From positions 35,397,801 to 35,461,800 of the forward strand of contig CM022670.1 in NCBI GenBank assembly GCA_012295275.1: DNA of 64,000 bases. Reading direction: 5' to 3'. Position 1 is the first letter of the stretch. Each line of letters starts with the position of its first letter. The notes below the pieces were generated by a model that saw only the letters and a program-made list of their open reading frames with translations, searched no databases and was not told where the DNA came from. Position numbers and translations under genes: made by a program. Below are positions 15,285-28,180 of the stretch, piece after piece. Source of the stretch: Chrysomallon squamiferum. Its lineage: Eukaryota; Mollusca; Gastropoda; Neomphalida; Peltospiridae.

Positions 15285-15600
15285 TAAGGCTGATACCAAT
15301 ACTGTTAGTACTAACACGTCTGTTGCTGTTGCTGCTGCCGTCGCTAATATTACCACATGTACTATATCTACTTCTACTATTACTATCACTACTACTGCTT
15401 TTACTATTACTACTTTTGTTATTACTATTCATGTTGCTATTTATACTAATAATACTACTACCATTGCTACTACTTTGACTACTACTATTACTATTACTAC
15501 TTTTGCTACTACTACGATTACTACGACTACTACTATTACTACTATTACTACTAGTGCTACAGCTAATATTACTAGTACTAATGTTATAATATTAATTCTG
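15285..15600. repeat. Degenerate (ACT)n region
   Basis: Decayed ACT/ATT/GCT trinucleotides continue directly from the 14-bp array and may be its ancestral substrate. The open frame runs to a stop at 15601-15603. Confidence 0.8.
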
Positions 15601-15896
15601 TAGTATTAACGATAAAATTATAATCTAAATTTAAAATAAATAAATAAATAAATAAATAAACATATTCCAATAATTACAACTAATAATAAATAAATAAATA
15701 AAACATACACTCTTTGAAACATGCCTAGCTCTATTTCTTATAATCGTAATTACTTGTTGGAAAATAGGTGTTAAACGAAAATAGGTAATTTTCAATTCGG
15801 CTAATACCAGCTATTAATGAGAAAATAATAAGTTACAAACAAACGAAACATCATTATATAGATAGCAAAATTAATGAGTAAATCCACTTGTCTCAA

Positions 15897-15946
<50 letters not shown>

Positions 15947-16281
15947 CAGAGGTATTCGAAGGTTAAAATCACAGTGGGATCTAATTTACAACAGATGGCT
16001 GCATTTTTTCTTTTAGTTAACATTATTCTGACATCGTGATATTTGTTTAATATGTTATAAATGTTAATTTTGTTGTTATTGGGGCTTTTTTTTTTTGTGT
16101 TTTTTTATCTTATTATATTAAATGACAGAAGTCTAGAAAATGCACAGGTGGCTTTGTCTATTAATAGTTTTTGTTTATTTGTTTTTTGGGTTTTTTTGTT
16201 TTGTTTTGTTGTTGTGGTGGTTGTTTTGTTGTTGTTTTTTTCGTACTCTCTTCGAAGAAGTGTTTTTACTATGAACATTAA

Positions 16282-16317
<36 letters not shown>

Positions 16318-16500
16318 AATCAAATTCCTAAGCGTACATTAATTGTTACAGAAGGGAGATAATAAGAACACTTTTACCCAAAAATTTAATGATTAACTGA
16401 AAATAAATTTTTAATTTAAGATATTTTGCATTTTTTTAAATATATATATATATATATACCTCTTTTTTTTCTTTTTTTCTTTGTTTTCGTTAAACTACCA
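15601..16500. other. AT-rich sequence with TTTA/TTA repeats, no gene seen
   Basis: Contains (AAAT)n at about 15636-15660 and 16281-16316, (TTA)n at 15898-15942, a T/G-rich patch at 16080-16240 and AT at 16441-16458. Confidence 0.4.
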
Positions 16501-16875
16501 TTCATAATCATAGCTTAAAGCGCGGTCTTAGCCAAATCGCTTCAACTAATTCAGTGAGAAAGACACGTGAAGTTCAGATTTAACTGCTAAATCGATTTAA
16601 TTAAAGCGATTTAAGTAAACCGCTTCTAATAGTCTCTCTCTGTCTTAACGGCTATAATTGCAGCGGCCCAGTTTCCCAAGCATGAACACCTAAACCGGGT
16701 TTGGTTACATCACAGCCTGATAGGTTTCACCTGCACGTGTTTGCGCGTATCTTGCTTAAAAGAAAACCTCGGTGAGCCAGGTGAATTATAATATGATAAC
16801 GCGAGCGGTTTGTTTCCAGTACACAACGTGCTTAACTTAAATTGTTTAACCAAAACGTTTTACGTTGTGCAGGTG
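16500..16875. other. GC-richer unique island, candidate conserved non-coding element
   Basis: Repeat-free. It contains paired words such as AAATCGATTTAATTAAAGCG near 16590 and further GCGATTTA and ACCGCTT copies close by. It also has AAACCGGGTTTGG near 16693 and CACCTGCACGTG near 16728. No open frame of interest. Confidence 0.4.
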
Positions 16876-16879
16876 TGTG

Positions 16880-16901
16880 CTTATTTATTTAATTCATTCA
16901 T

Positions 16902-16932
<31 letters not shown>

Positions 16933-17233
16933 TTTTTTATTTATTTATTTTTATTTATTTATTTATTTTATTTATTTATTTATTAATTTATATTCATTTA
17001 TTTATTTAATTCATTTATTTATTTATTTATTTATTTACTTATTTATTTATTTAGTTAGTTAGTTAGTTTTATTCTTATGCTTTTACTCTGCTTATCAAAC
17101 TTCTTATTCTTATTGTTGTTATTATTTATTTATTTATTTCTGTATTTATTTATTTATTTACATCGTTAGTTAGTTTGTTATTTACCCTGCTTAACTAACT
17201 TCTTAGTATTCTTTTATTTATTTACTTGTTTTT

Positions 17234-17285
<52 letters not shown>

Positions 17286-17330
17286 TTATTTATCTTATTT
17301 ATTTATTTAAATTTTATTTATTTCATTTAT
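16880..17330. repeat. (TTTA)n region with (ATCT)n and an internal duplication
   Basis: (TTTA)n at 16890-17050, 17125-17160 and 17285-17330, and (ATCT)n at 17236-17286. Two diverged copies of a TTAGTTAGTT...CTGCTTA..AACTTCTTA segment start near 17053 and 17167. Confidence 0.8.
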
Positions 17331-17740
17331 CTGGCTTTATATAAAAACAAAAATTTCAAAGTGTAAATGAAAACGTACGTTTATGTCAAAGGTTCGCTGA
17401 AACCACGGCCAGCGGTAATTTTTCTAGGTTAATGGTTATGAAGCAGGTATAGTACAACGGACGTTGACACAAAAAATCATGTGAAAAATAGCTTTACAGC
17501 AGAACTGGCTTTAGTTCAGATATGCCAACGCTTATTGATCGGGGCTTCACATCAAGTAAGGTTCATCTGTAATCTTAAGATCCCTAACATGATCAGGAAT
17601 GGGAGAGGAAAAAATCCTTGTATCCATAAAGATATCTTTTAATGGTTTTTTTGTTGTTGATTTTTTAATTATCTTTTTGATGTGCAAAAGCATTCAGATG
17701 AGCACTAATTGATTGCAGGTAATTGCTAAGGTATTGTCAT
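17331..17740. other. Unique sequence, no gene seen
   Basis: Repeat-poor intronic or intergenic sequence. No domain or RNA recognised. Confidence 0.35.
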
Positions 17741-17745
17741 TATTG

Positions 17746-17746
<1 letters not shown>

Positions 17747-17803
<57 letters not shown>

Positions 17804-18000
17804 TGATGGTACCATTAGCAGTAACAATAACAGTAGTAACAGAAGTAATCATAGTAATAGCAATAGTAGTGATAGAGGTAGATGTAGTAGTAATAATAAT
17901 ACTGGTAGAGATAGTAATCATAGTAGTAGAAATAATAGCAGCAGTAGTAGTAATAGTAGTAATAGTAGTAGTAGTAGTAGAAGTAGCAATAAATTTTGTT
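17747..18000. repeat. (TTA)n then degenerate (GTA/ATA)n
   Basis: About 55 bp of pure TTA, then about 190 bp of AGTA/ATAGTA steps. The hydrophobic Val/Ile-rich frame is a repeat artefact. Confidence 0.85.
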
Positions 18001-18415
18001 TTATCCTAGCGTTGATAATAGTATAATCATAAGAATCATTATGATTGTTTGTTTCATCCTAAGCGTTACCAAACCACCATCATTATTATTGTTGTAACTG
18101 CTGCTACTAATAACAATACTAATGCTAAATAATTTTTTTATTAAAACTGATAGAGTCATGTTGAACTGTTTTTTTCTTTAACGTTTTACGATCTACCGCT
18201 ATTATTATTACTATTATTACCATTACCACGATCATTAAACTATTACCGTTATTACTACCATCCGTTATAACTTGTAAAGATCTAACTTAGTAAAAAGATC
18301 AGGGTTAACGAACGTCATGTCATGTAACTGTCAAGAAGACACCATACGTTTACAAAGCAAACAAACAAACAAATAAAGAAAGAAAGAAACAAACAAACAA
18401 AAGCAGGAGAAAGTC
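18001..18415. other. AT-rich sequence with an AAAC patch, no gene seen
   Basis: Decayed ATT/CTA patches at 18080-18260 and (AAAC)n/(AAAG)n at about 18355-18402. Confidence 0.35.
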
Positions 18416-19080
18416 TTTGGGTGTCCCTTTCACCTCTTGGTCCCGCGTCCATCACGCAGACTTCAGACCGCAGAGACGTAATCTCGATCTTCCCGTTTCA
18501 TGATGGTTGATTTCTGAACGGCTGTCCGCGGACTGCAGGCGTCTGTTGTTTATGGCACCAAACAGACAGTGTAATCCGCTGGAGCAGAATTGAATGACGG
18601 ACAACCAAATGGCATTAGAGATTCAATAATTTCTGCAATAATTCGTTTACGTTTCCTTCACGTTGTGATCGCGATTCACGAGGCTTTTTTTTTGTTTTTC
18701 CCGCATGCGGAAACTGGTTTTCGTGGCTCGGCATAATCTCGATCAGCAAGCTTTGATTTACCCAGCGTCGCTCTCCTATAAAACACCCAGCATTTGTGTC
18801 TGCCCTGTCAGCCGTGCGCCCCTTTTGTCCTTCGTCATTTCCTCCGAACAGAAATCTGTGTGTATCCAACAAATAGATTCGTTCTGTTTTTATTCAATCT
18901 GAAGGTATCGACCTCTCCCACGGTTGGCGGGCGTTCCGCGTGGTTTCTGTCTACGATCTTTTATATCGATTTGTCCTCCGTGAGGCTTGCACCCTACGTT
19001 TGACCCCCGGGGGTCGCTTTTAAGTCGAATGCAGATTACGGGTTTGAAGCCGTCGGTCGTTCTTAATTAATCTCAACTGA
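18416..19080. other. GC-richer unique island, candidate conserved non-coding element
   Basis: The longest clean GC-richer stretch in the first 20 kb. It carries homeodomain- and forkhead-like words (GTTGTTTATGGC near 18546, GGCATTAGAGATTCAAT near 18611). It ends with the perfect 14-bp palindrome GACCCCCGGGGGTC (19002-19015). Short open frames on both strands have no recognisable domain. Confidence 0.4.
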
Positions 19081-19627
19081 TTCGTAAACGGTTGTTGTTT
19101 TTTTTTTTTTTTTTTTCTCATCAGTTGATACAAAGATTACCGAGATCAAAAATAATAAAATGAAAATAAAGAACGAAAGCAAGAAATAAATAAAGAAAGA
19201 AAGAATAAAATAAAGAAATAAATAAACAAATGAATAAATAAATAAAAGTAAGAAATACTAGGCACAATTCATTGAATGCCTTGGGATTTACGAGGTGGTT
19301 GGGACAGTTCCTTCGATTAGTAAGATATCAGAAAAATGCAGAAGAATAAATACTTTGAAAAAGACAAACTCGTTAGTTAAATCAGCTGAAAACAAAGTGA
19401 AGAGTTGTAAGTTATCAGTCCAAAATGATTAATTAGAAATGATTTGGACAAGAAACTGATAGTTAAACTGGCTCTTCACTGCTTCGTTCCTGAGAAAAAA
19501 ATAAACATTCTGTGCATAACACTTTTTTTAGTGTTTATTTGTGTGTAGCTTCAGTTAAACTGCAGTGGAAAGAAGCATACATCAACTTGTATCGCGATTC
19601 ATCTGAAACCTATCAATTTTTAAACGG
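19081..19627. other. T-run, AAAT/AAAG patches and unique sequence
   Basis: A T homopolymer near 19098-19117, (AAAT)/(AAAG) patches at 19160-19250, then unique DNA. No gene seen. Confidence 0.35.
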
Positions 19628-19628
19628 A

Positions 19629-19673
<45 letters not shown>

Positions 19674-20095
19674 ACACTCAGTCGTTAAGGCGTCAGCAAT
19701 AGATTTCAGAAGAATCACGATTCTTAGAATACAGACATTTAATGGAGGATGTAAGCTCGTTTCCAGTTGTTGGTTAACGGAAATTGTACACACACACACA
19801 CACACACATACACACACACAGACCCACACACACACACAAATATATATGTAGTAGTAGTAATAGTAACAACAATAGTAGTAACTGTAGTAGTAGTAATAGT
19901 AGTGTCAGTAGTAACAGTTATTTCTGCAGTAATAGTAAAGGTAGTAAATACAGTAACAGTAACAGTAGCAGTAGTAGTAGTAGTAGTAGTAGTAGTAGTT
20001 GCAGTAGTAGTGGTGGTAGTAGTAGTAATTGCATTAGCAGCAGTAGTGATAGTCGTAGTTGTTGCTGTTTCTGCAGTAATAGTTAAAAGTAGTAA
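19628..20095. repeat. (GT)n ... (CA)n inverted pair plus (GTA)n array
   Basis: (GT)n at 19628-19672 and (CA)n at about 19788-19838 flank about 115 bp of unique sequence and could pair as a hairpin. A roughly 250-bp decayed (AGT)n array follows (19846-20095). Confidence 0.85.
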
Positions 20096-20325
20096 ATTCA
20101 GTAAACGTGCTTCAGTTTTATTTACTTGGTTGTTGGTCAGAACACGCTGGCCTCGGGCCCACGTGGTAACTACAGCTGTGTGGCGTGCGCTGCTGTGAGT
20201 GCGCACGTTTGATTATGTCTCTCAGTGTACGACCTCGCTAGGCTGCAGCTGCAGTACGTTCACTGCAAACATCGTTCAGTTTCATTTGGGAATATTTAGT
20301 GACTGCCTGCCTTTATTTGTCTGTC
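20096..20325. other. GC-richer unique sequence
   Basis: A short repeat-free stretch (for example CTCGGGCCCACGTGG near 20152). No gene seen. Confidence 0.35.
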
Positions 20326-20346
20326 TGTATGCGTGTGTGTGTGTGT

Positions 20347-20380
<34 letters not shown>

Positions 20381-20414
20381 TTGATTGTGTACGTGTGTGT
20401 GTGTTTGTGTTTGT

Positions 20415-20481
<67 letters not shown>

Positions 20482-20529
20482 GCAGTGAGATAGAGAATAA
20501 AACGTAAACTCTGGTTCTGTAACTGTTTG

Positions 20530-20581
<52 letters not shown>
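20326..20581. repeat. GT/GA/CT cassette, second copy
   Basis: (GT)n about 20332-20433, (GA)n 20434-20477, core 20478-20530 (GGAGGCAGTGAGATAGAG through CTGTAACTGTTTGC), (CT)n 20531-20581. The core differs from the 12545 copy by a few substitutions and a 2-bp indel. Confidence 0.9.
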
Positions 20582-20584
<3 letters not shown>

Positions 20585-21135
20585 AATAATACGTTGCTAA
20601 TAATATATATATATATCTACCTTACCCCCTCTCTAACTAATCTTTAATTTTTGATCTTAAAGTGGTAAAAAAAGAAGTCTACACCTACACAATTTCACTC
20701 TTCTACCCCAAGGCGACAGTTCTTTGACGTATTGCCAGAAATGTGTCGTTCGGTTTACTTTTTATTCGCAAATTGGTGTCAGAATATTTGGCTCTCCACA
20801 GCGATGCAAAGGTGTAACTACCAGTTTCAGAACATTTTGTTGTTTGTAAACGTGATTCCTGAAAACTCGTTTCTCTCTTGCGTCATACGTCATAGGAAAA
20901 GTCAGTGAACAGAATTACTATTATTATTATTATTATTGGTAGTAGTAGTAGTAGTAATAGTAGAAGTTGTAGTAGCAGTATCGTCATCATCAGCATTATC
21001 AATCACAATCACAATCATCATGAGATACTTAAAATTTGCCTGTTCATTTTAAACAAGTCATGTTTTGTTCGAATTATTTCAGTGTGTACGTGATATATAC
21101 ATCGTGAGTCTGTAAATAAAGTTGTTTTAATCGCA
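20582..21135. other. Unique sequence with a short TTA/GTA patch
   Basis: Repeat-poor apart from about 20919-20975. No gene seen. Confidence 0.35.
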
Positions 21136-21139
21136 AAGA

Positions 21140-21390
21140 GTAACATCTACTACCACTACTACTATTGCTGCTACTACAACTACTAGTAATATTACTACTA
21201 ATATAATACTACTATTGCTACTACTACTACTACTACTACTGTTATTGTATTTACTACTTTTACTATTACTACAGAAACAGCAACTACTACTATCATTACT
21301 ACCACTACTATACTACTACTATCATCACTACTACTCCTACTACTACTACTACTACTACTACTATTAATAATAATAATAATAATAATTTTG
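21140..21390. repeat. Degenerate (ACT)n array
   Basis: About 250 bp of ACT/ACTATT trinucleotides ending in (AAT)n. Confidence 0.85.
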
Positions 21391-22005
21391 AAACACCACT
21401 GCCTTTACTAGCATTATACCTGCTTCTATGTGTTTACTATTATTACAACCACCTGATATCAGTGTCCAGCTATAATTTGAAATCATTAAAATCAGAACGT
21501 GAAACAGAAATATCAGTATCACTTTGATAGTCTTAGCTTTCATCCATATTTATATTTTTCATCTACGTTGGCGGCTGGGATCGGTCAGAAAAGACTGTGT
21601 TTTTCAGGACAATTATGCAAAAGAAGAAAAACAAGAAAAACGATACAGCAGACTGATAAAATTAAAGAAAGAAAAATAATTCGATTTTATTCCGAAAAAA
21701 AAAAAAAAAAACAGGAGAAAAATAAACATGAGATCGCTTGAAAGTCGCGAAGCACTGAAAAGGAAGTTAATGTTAGAAATTTTTTGCCGTTGTTTTTGCA
21801 ATTCTTCGTTTTCTTCGTACACTTTGATGTTTTCTTCTTTTGTCTCTGGGAGGGGCCAGTTTGTGGATCAGTTGCACTTGAAGGCGAGAAGGGAAATATC
21901 TATACGCATGTATGTATGTATGTTTGTATATATGTATGTATATATGTTTAACACTTGTTTAAAATTATATTATAGAGTATTCATAAATTTCTAATTTTAT
22001 TTTTT
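21391..22005. other. Unique sequence, short A-run and (TATG)n
   Basis: An A run near 21697-21711 and TATG at 21905-21950. Frames are short and have no recognisable domain. Confidence 0.35.
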
Positions 22006-22220
22006 ATGTTTATTTTATTTATTTATTTATTTATTTATTTATTACTGTTATTATTATTATCATTATTATTATTTTATATTTTTCATTTTTTAAATTTATT
22101 TTGTTTATTATTGTTATTATTATTATTATTATTATTACAACTACTACTACTACTTCTACTTCTATTATTATTATTTTTTTTTTTATTATTATTATTATTA
22201 TTTTTTTTTTTTTTTTGTCT
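22006..22220. repeat. (TTTA)n/(TTA)n/(ACT)n/poly-T compound
   Basis: A chain of AT-rich simple repeats. The Leu-rich frame is an artefact. Confidence 0.85.
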
Positions 22221-23152
22221 CAGTAAATATATCTTTTTGGTAATAAAAGTGGATTAAATTATTTGAATTATTAATATCAACATTTAAAAAGGTTTAGTTA
22301 TTTTCATTTATTAAGAATACTATTTTATAATAATTATATTATTAGCAATTTTATCTTAACTGTGAGTTAATGTAAAGTTCCTTTTTTCATTGTATTCTAA
22401 TATACCTTTATTTGTTAACCGTAAATTAAATCACATAATTTAATATTAGCTGGTTATTTATTCAGTCTAAAAAAATTCATAGTAAGAAACATATGATCAA
22501 AATATTAACAAATATATAATTTCTTTAGGTTCGTTCGTATCATTATATCAAAATGACATTATTATTATTATTATTATTATTATTTTATTTTTTTAATGTA
22601 ACTAAACGTTACATATGATATAGTTTTCAAAATATATGTAATAGCTTTAATTTGTTTTCATATCTGAATGATGTTTATTTTTAATTAATTTTCATTTATT
22701 AACAGTTAGCTAAATCTTATAATAATTTCATTTTTTTTTTCATTACATTATTTTATTTTATTTTATTTTTGTTCCGTAGTAATAATATTAACATTTTTAT
22801 TCTCTTTTTATTTATTATTATTGTTTTTGTTGTTGTTGTTATACCTATATTGTTTTAATTATACAATATTCAGTTCTTTTTTCTTTTTGTTCCTACCTAA
22901 CTATACTAAAAACAAATTATTCTTCTTCTTTGTAAAGACTTCCACATTTTAAATTTCTTCTTCTTCATTGTAGCTTTTGTAGACATTTCTCTACCATTTC
23001 TTAGCTTAAAAGAGATAGTTTTATATTTGTTTATAAACAACTAGTTAAATGATATCTTATTATCATTTTTGTTCACCTGCTGAATGAGGGCAAATTTCTT
23101 TTCTCAACCGCTTTTGTATTAAGTTTTACTAGGCAGTTATTAATTTACTAAA
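22221..23152. other. Very AT-rich sequence, no gene seen
   Basis: Includes (TTA)n at 22559-22586 and one copy of a dispersed TTGTAGACATTT-containing repeat at about 22921-23035. Confidence 0.4.
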
Positions 23153-23275
23153 GAGGGGTTGAAAGCGAAGATAAATATAATGTTAAAACTTTAGTGGTTG
23201 AAAGCAAAGGTAAATATAATGTTAAAACGTTTGTGGTGAAAGCAAAGATAAATATAATATTAAAATTTTTGCTCA
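23153..23275. repeat. 38-39 bp tandem repeat, 3 copies
   Basis: Units begin GAAAGCGAAGATAAATATAA at 23161, 23200 and 23238, each followed by a TTAAAAC-like segment and TGGTT. Confidence 0.85.
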
Positions 23276-24155
23276 GGCAGTCGTTTCAGTGTTACTTAAT
23301 ATTCTAAAAAAAAAAAAAAAATCGGGATTCAAAGAGACGAACAATAAAGTCAAAAAAAAACAACTCAAACAAACAAATAGCTTTTCTACAATAAGAAAAG
23401 ATAATAAAGTTCATTTCTATGTAAAAATAAAACTTCGCTGGCCGAATTTAAGATTATTGAACCAATGTTTATAATTTTGTTTTGACTGAACTTTTATTTG
23501 CGTTAACGCTATACACTATACGTTGACGCTTGCGCGCACACACACATACACACACACACACATACACACAAACATACACGTACATACGTACACGAGTGTG
23601 TTTCTGTATAGATACAGGGACTCAAAGAGAAATTTTGCAAGGCGGTACAAGACTCCTTCCTTTGTGGGCCCCGACACAGGCAAATGTTTTTCTCTAATAC
23701 TAAGGATTTGACTTCCAGTAAATCTACATGTAAACTCTCACAACTGCTTTATTTCCATGATCTGATATAACATAACGAGGGTAGTGGAAAGAGATTCTTC
23801 TCGAGGCGGGGGATGGGTGTTGCGTGGTTGCTCTAGGGCCCTTCTTAGCTCTTAGGACCCCTCTCATTACCCAATATATACAACACAAAACTAACAACAA
23901 AAACAACTTATGTAGTACCCAGGACTAGTGATAACAGTACGGCACATAAGACAAATTAGCTGAGAGATAATACTGTTTTATGTGAGGTAGATAAGTAGTG
24001 GGAAATTTCAGTATACCGAGGCATCGTCAGAACTCTTGTTACCGTTTATTCATTTTCCATTTGTCGTTCCTGTTTTGATCGAACCCACTTTCTGTGAAAA
24101 CTACACCAAGTTGGCTATACCTTTTTTTTAGAAAGAGTTCAACTTTAAAAAAAAA
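23276..24155. other. Unique sequence with a CA patch, no gene seen
   Basis: (CA)n-like at 23535-23580. The rest is unique, and the frames lack recognisable domains. Confidence 0.35.
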
Positions 24156-24159
24156 AGAA

Positions 24160-24375
24160 AAAAAAGACTTCTTCTTTTTAAAAACTTCCACATTTAAAAA
24201 AAAGGAGATAATTTTATATTTGTTATTTTTTCTTCTTCTTTATAGCTTTTGTAGACATTTGCTTAAAATAATTAATTTCATATTTGATTTTTCTTCTTGT
24301 TTTCGTAGCTTTTGTAGACATTTGTCTACCATTTCTTAGATTTCTTAGCTTAAAATAGATAATTTCAACTTATAA
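24160..24375. repeat. Diverged tandem copies of a TTGTAGACATTT repeat
   Basis: TAGCTTTTGTAGACATTT occurs twice here (about 24242 and 24307), next to CTTAAAATA(G/A)TAATTTCA-like tails. The same words occur at 22973-23020. Units are roughly 70-110 bp. Confidence 0.7.
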
Positions 24376-24840
24376 CTAGGTTAAACACCTAGCTTATTAG
24401 ATGGAAAGTGTCGTAAAAATACATTTCTAAAATATTCAGCTCTCATTAATACTGAAATAATTTCATGCTGAGATATCCTCACATTTTATATTCTTTATTT
24501 TCTGAATAATAAATACTGGGAAAACTCTAACTATAAATTCAAATAACGTAAAATGCAACGAGTAAATGTTATGAATGAATGAACATAAAAAATAAAAATA
24601 ACGACTTCTTAAAACTACTAATCACATTTAAACTCGATCATTTTATGTATATTATAACTTGTGCTTTCTTTTTTTTCTTTTTCTTTTTCTTTTACTTTTA
24701 CTTTTTTTCAAACTGTTTACAAAACATCTCCAATCGATTGATATCTAATTTATTTTTTTTTATTTTTTTTTTTATTTCCGAATACCAGCTTCCCCGACAC
24801 AAGAGTTATGGTTTTATGACAGCATAGTAACATTATTCTC
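24376..24840. other. AT-rich sequence with T-runs, no gene seen
   Basis: T-rich patches near 24670 and 24755. Otherwise unique. Confidence 0.35.
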
Positions 24841-25075
24841 CATAAAATATTTAAACTCTTGAGTCGGAAATATCCGTCTCTTGTAATTGTGAAAGTTCTC
24901 TGCAGTTTTCACGGCTCTCTCGAGGATGGAAACCATCACGACGTGTGAACCCAGTTACTTGTTTTTGTTTAGCGAACGTGGATGTGTGAACAGCCAAGTC
25001 GCTCGAGCATAATTCACGTTTGTAGAAACAGAAGCGAAACAAACGCGCTGACGCAGCGTCAGCTTTAACGTATGA
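24840..25075. other. GC-richer unique island with a 17-bp palindrome
   Basis: Repeat-free and ends with GCTGACGCAGCGTCAGC (25047-25063), a perfect inverted repeat around one central base. Candidate regulatory element; no coding frame supported. Confidence 0.4.
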
Positions 25076-27071
<1,996 letters not shown>

Positions 27072-27197
27072 TTTGTGTGAAGGATAATTTACATGCTAAG
27101 CAGAAAGTACAGTAAAACAGTGTATATCATTCTTAGACATGAATGTTATTATCAGTTTTATTCAATTTAACCTCATTCCTAAATAAATTAAAACTAA

Positions 27198-27278
<81 letters not shown>

Positions 27279-27715
27279 AATAAATAAATATAATAAATAA
27301 ATAAAAGTATTCATGTATTTTTGTTACATAATATTGTTAAAACAAATTTATATAATTTACCATTGTAAGAATAATAAAAAGTCTAAATTTAAATCATAAT
27401 AATTTAAATACGAATGATAAACTGTGATAATTATGTTGATAACAACAACAACAGTAACAATAATGATAAAAATAATACAGTTTTTTTAATTTTATTTTAT
27501 ATTTCCTTCTTCTTTTTTCTTTCTTTCTTTCTTTTTATATATATACATTTATATTTTAAACAATACAAAATTTAGCAATAAAAAAAAAAAAAAAAAATAG
27601 CCGAATCGATTAAAAAAATAACAATGATAATAAAAAAAAAAATAATAATACAAACAACAACAAAAAAAAAAAAAAAAAAAAAAATAAAAAAATAAATAAA
27701 CATACGCAATCTATT
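27072..27715. repeat. AT-rich region with (AAT)n/(AAAT)n and A-runs
   Basis: (AAT)n 27199-27270 then (AAAT)n to 27305. A-rich low-complexity DNA at 27580-27700. Confidence 0.8.
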
Positions 27716-28180
27716 TTCCTTTTTAAATAACGAACGCGACGTCGGCAAACACGCTTGCGTGAAGTGTTTGCGAAATTCTGACAGTCTCAGACCGTTACGT
27801 CTGCATGAATGGTAACGACAAGGTGAAGGTCACTGCCAGGCCTGTGACTGCCCTGCGAGACCTTTCAGTAAGTTGTGGGTGGAAGCTTCTACATTTGATG
27901 TCAAGAGGATCAAATCCAACGTCTTCAAACCGCTGGAAATCGATACGAGATAGAAAATATCCAGAGAGGTGCGCGCCTGCCTGAATTGTCGTGGCTGGAA
28001 TGCCAACAGTGGCGCTGGTTCGATGTGACGAAGAGATTGAACAGCGTCGTCGATATTGCAATTTACGATCGCGGGGAGGTCTTGGGTTTCAGCGTTTCAC
28101 GTAAGCACTGGATTTGACGATTGAGGAACTGTTCAAATACGTGAACGTAAAGCGTGGCCGATACGTTTAGGTTGTTGATT
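27716..28180. other. GC-richer unique island, candidate regulatory element
   Basis: GCAAACAC (27745-27752) and GTGTTTGC (27764-27771) form an inverted pair of forkhead-like half sites. AGGTGAAGGTCA (27821-27832) resembles two adjacent nuclear-receptor half sites. An 88-residue minus-strand open frame spans 27795-28061 but has no recognisable domain. Confidence 0.4.

Noticed and set aside
13851-15603. Long open frames of 332 and 527 residues as protein-coding genes
   Set aside because: They are translations of a stop-free 14-bp minisatellite, the same peptide cycle appears in every frame, and there is no domain outside the repeat.
27795-28061. 88-residue minus-strand open frame in a GC-richer island as an exon
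   Set aside because: No recognisable domain, no clear splice signals at its ends, and composition explained by the unique island.
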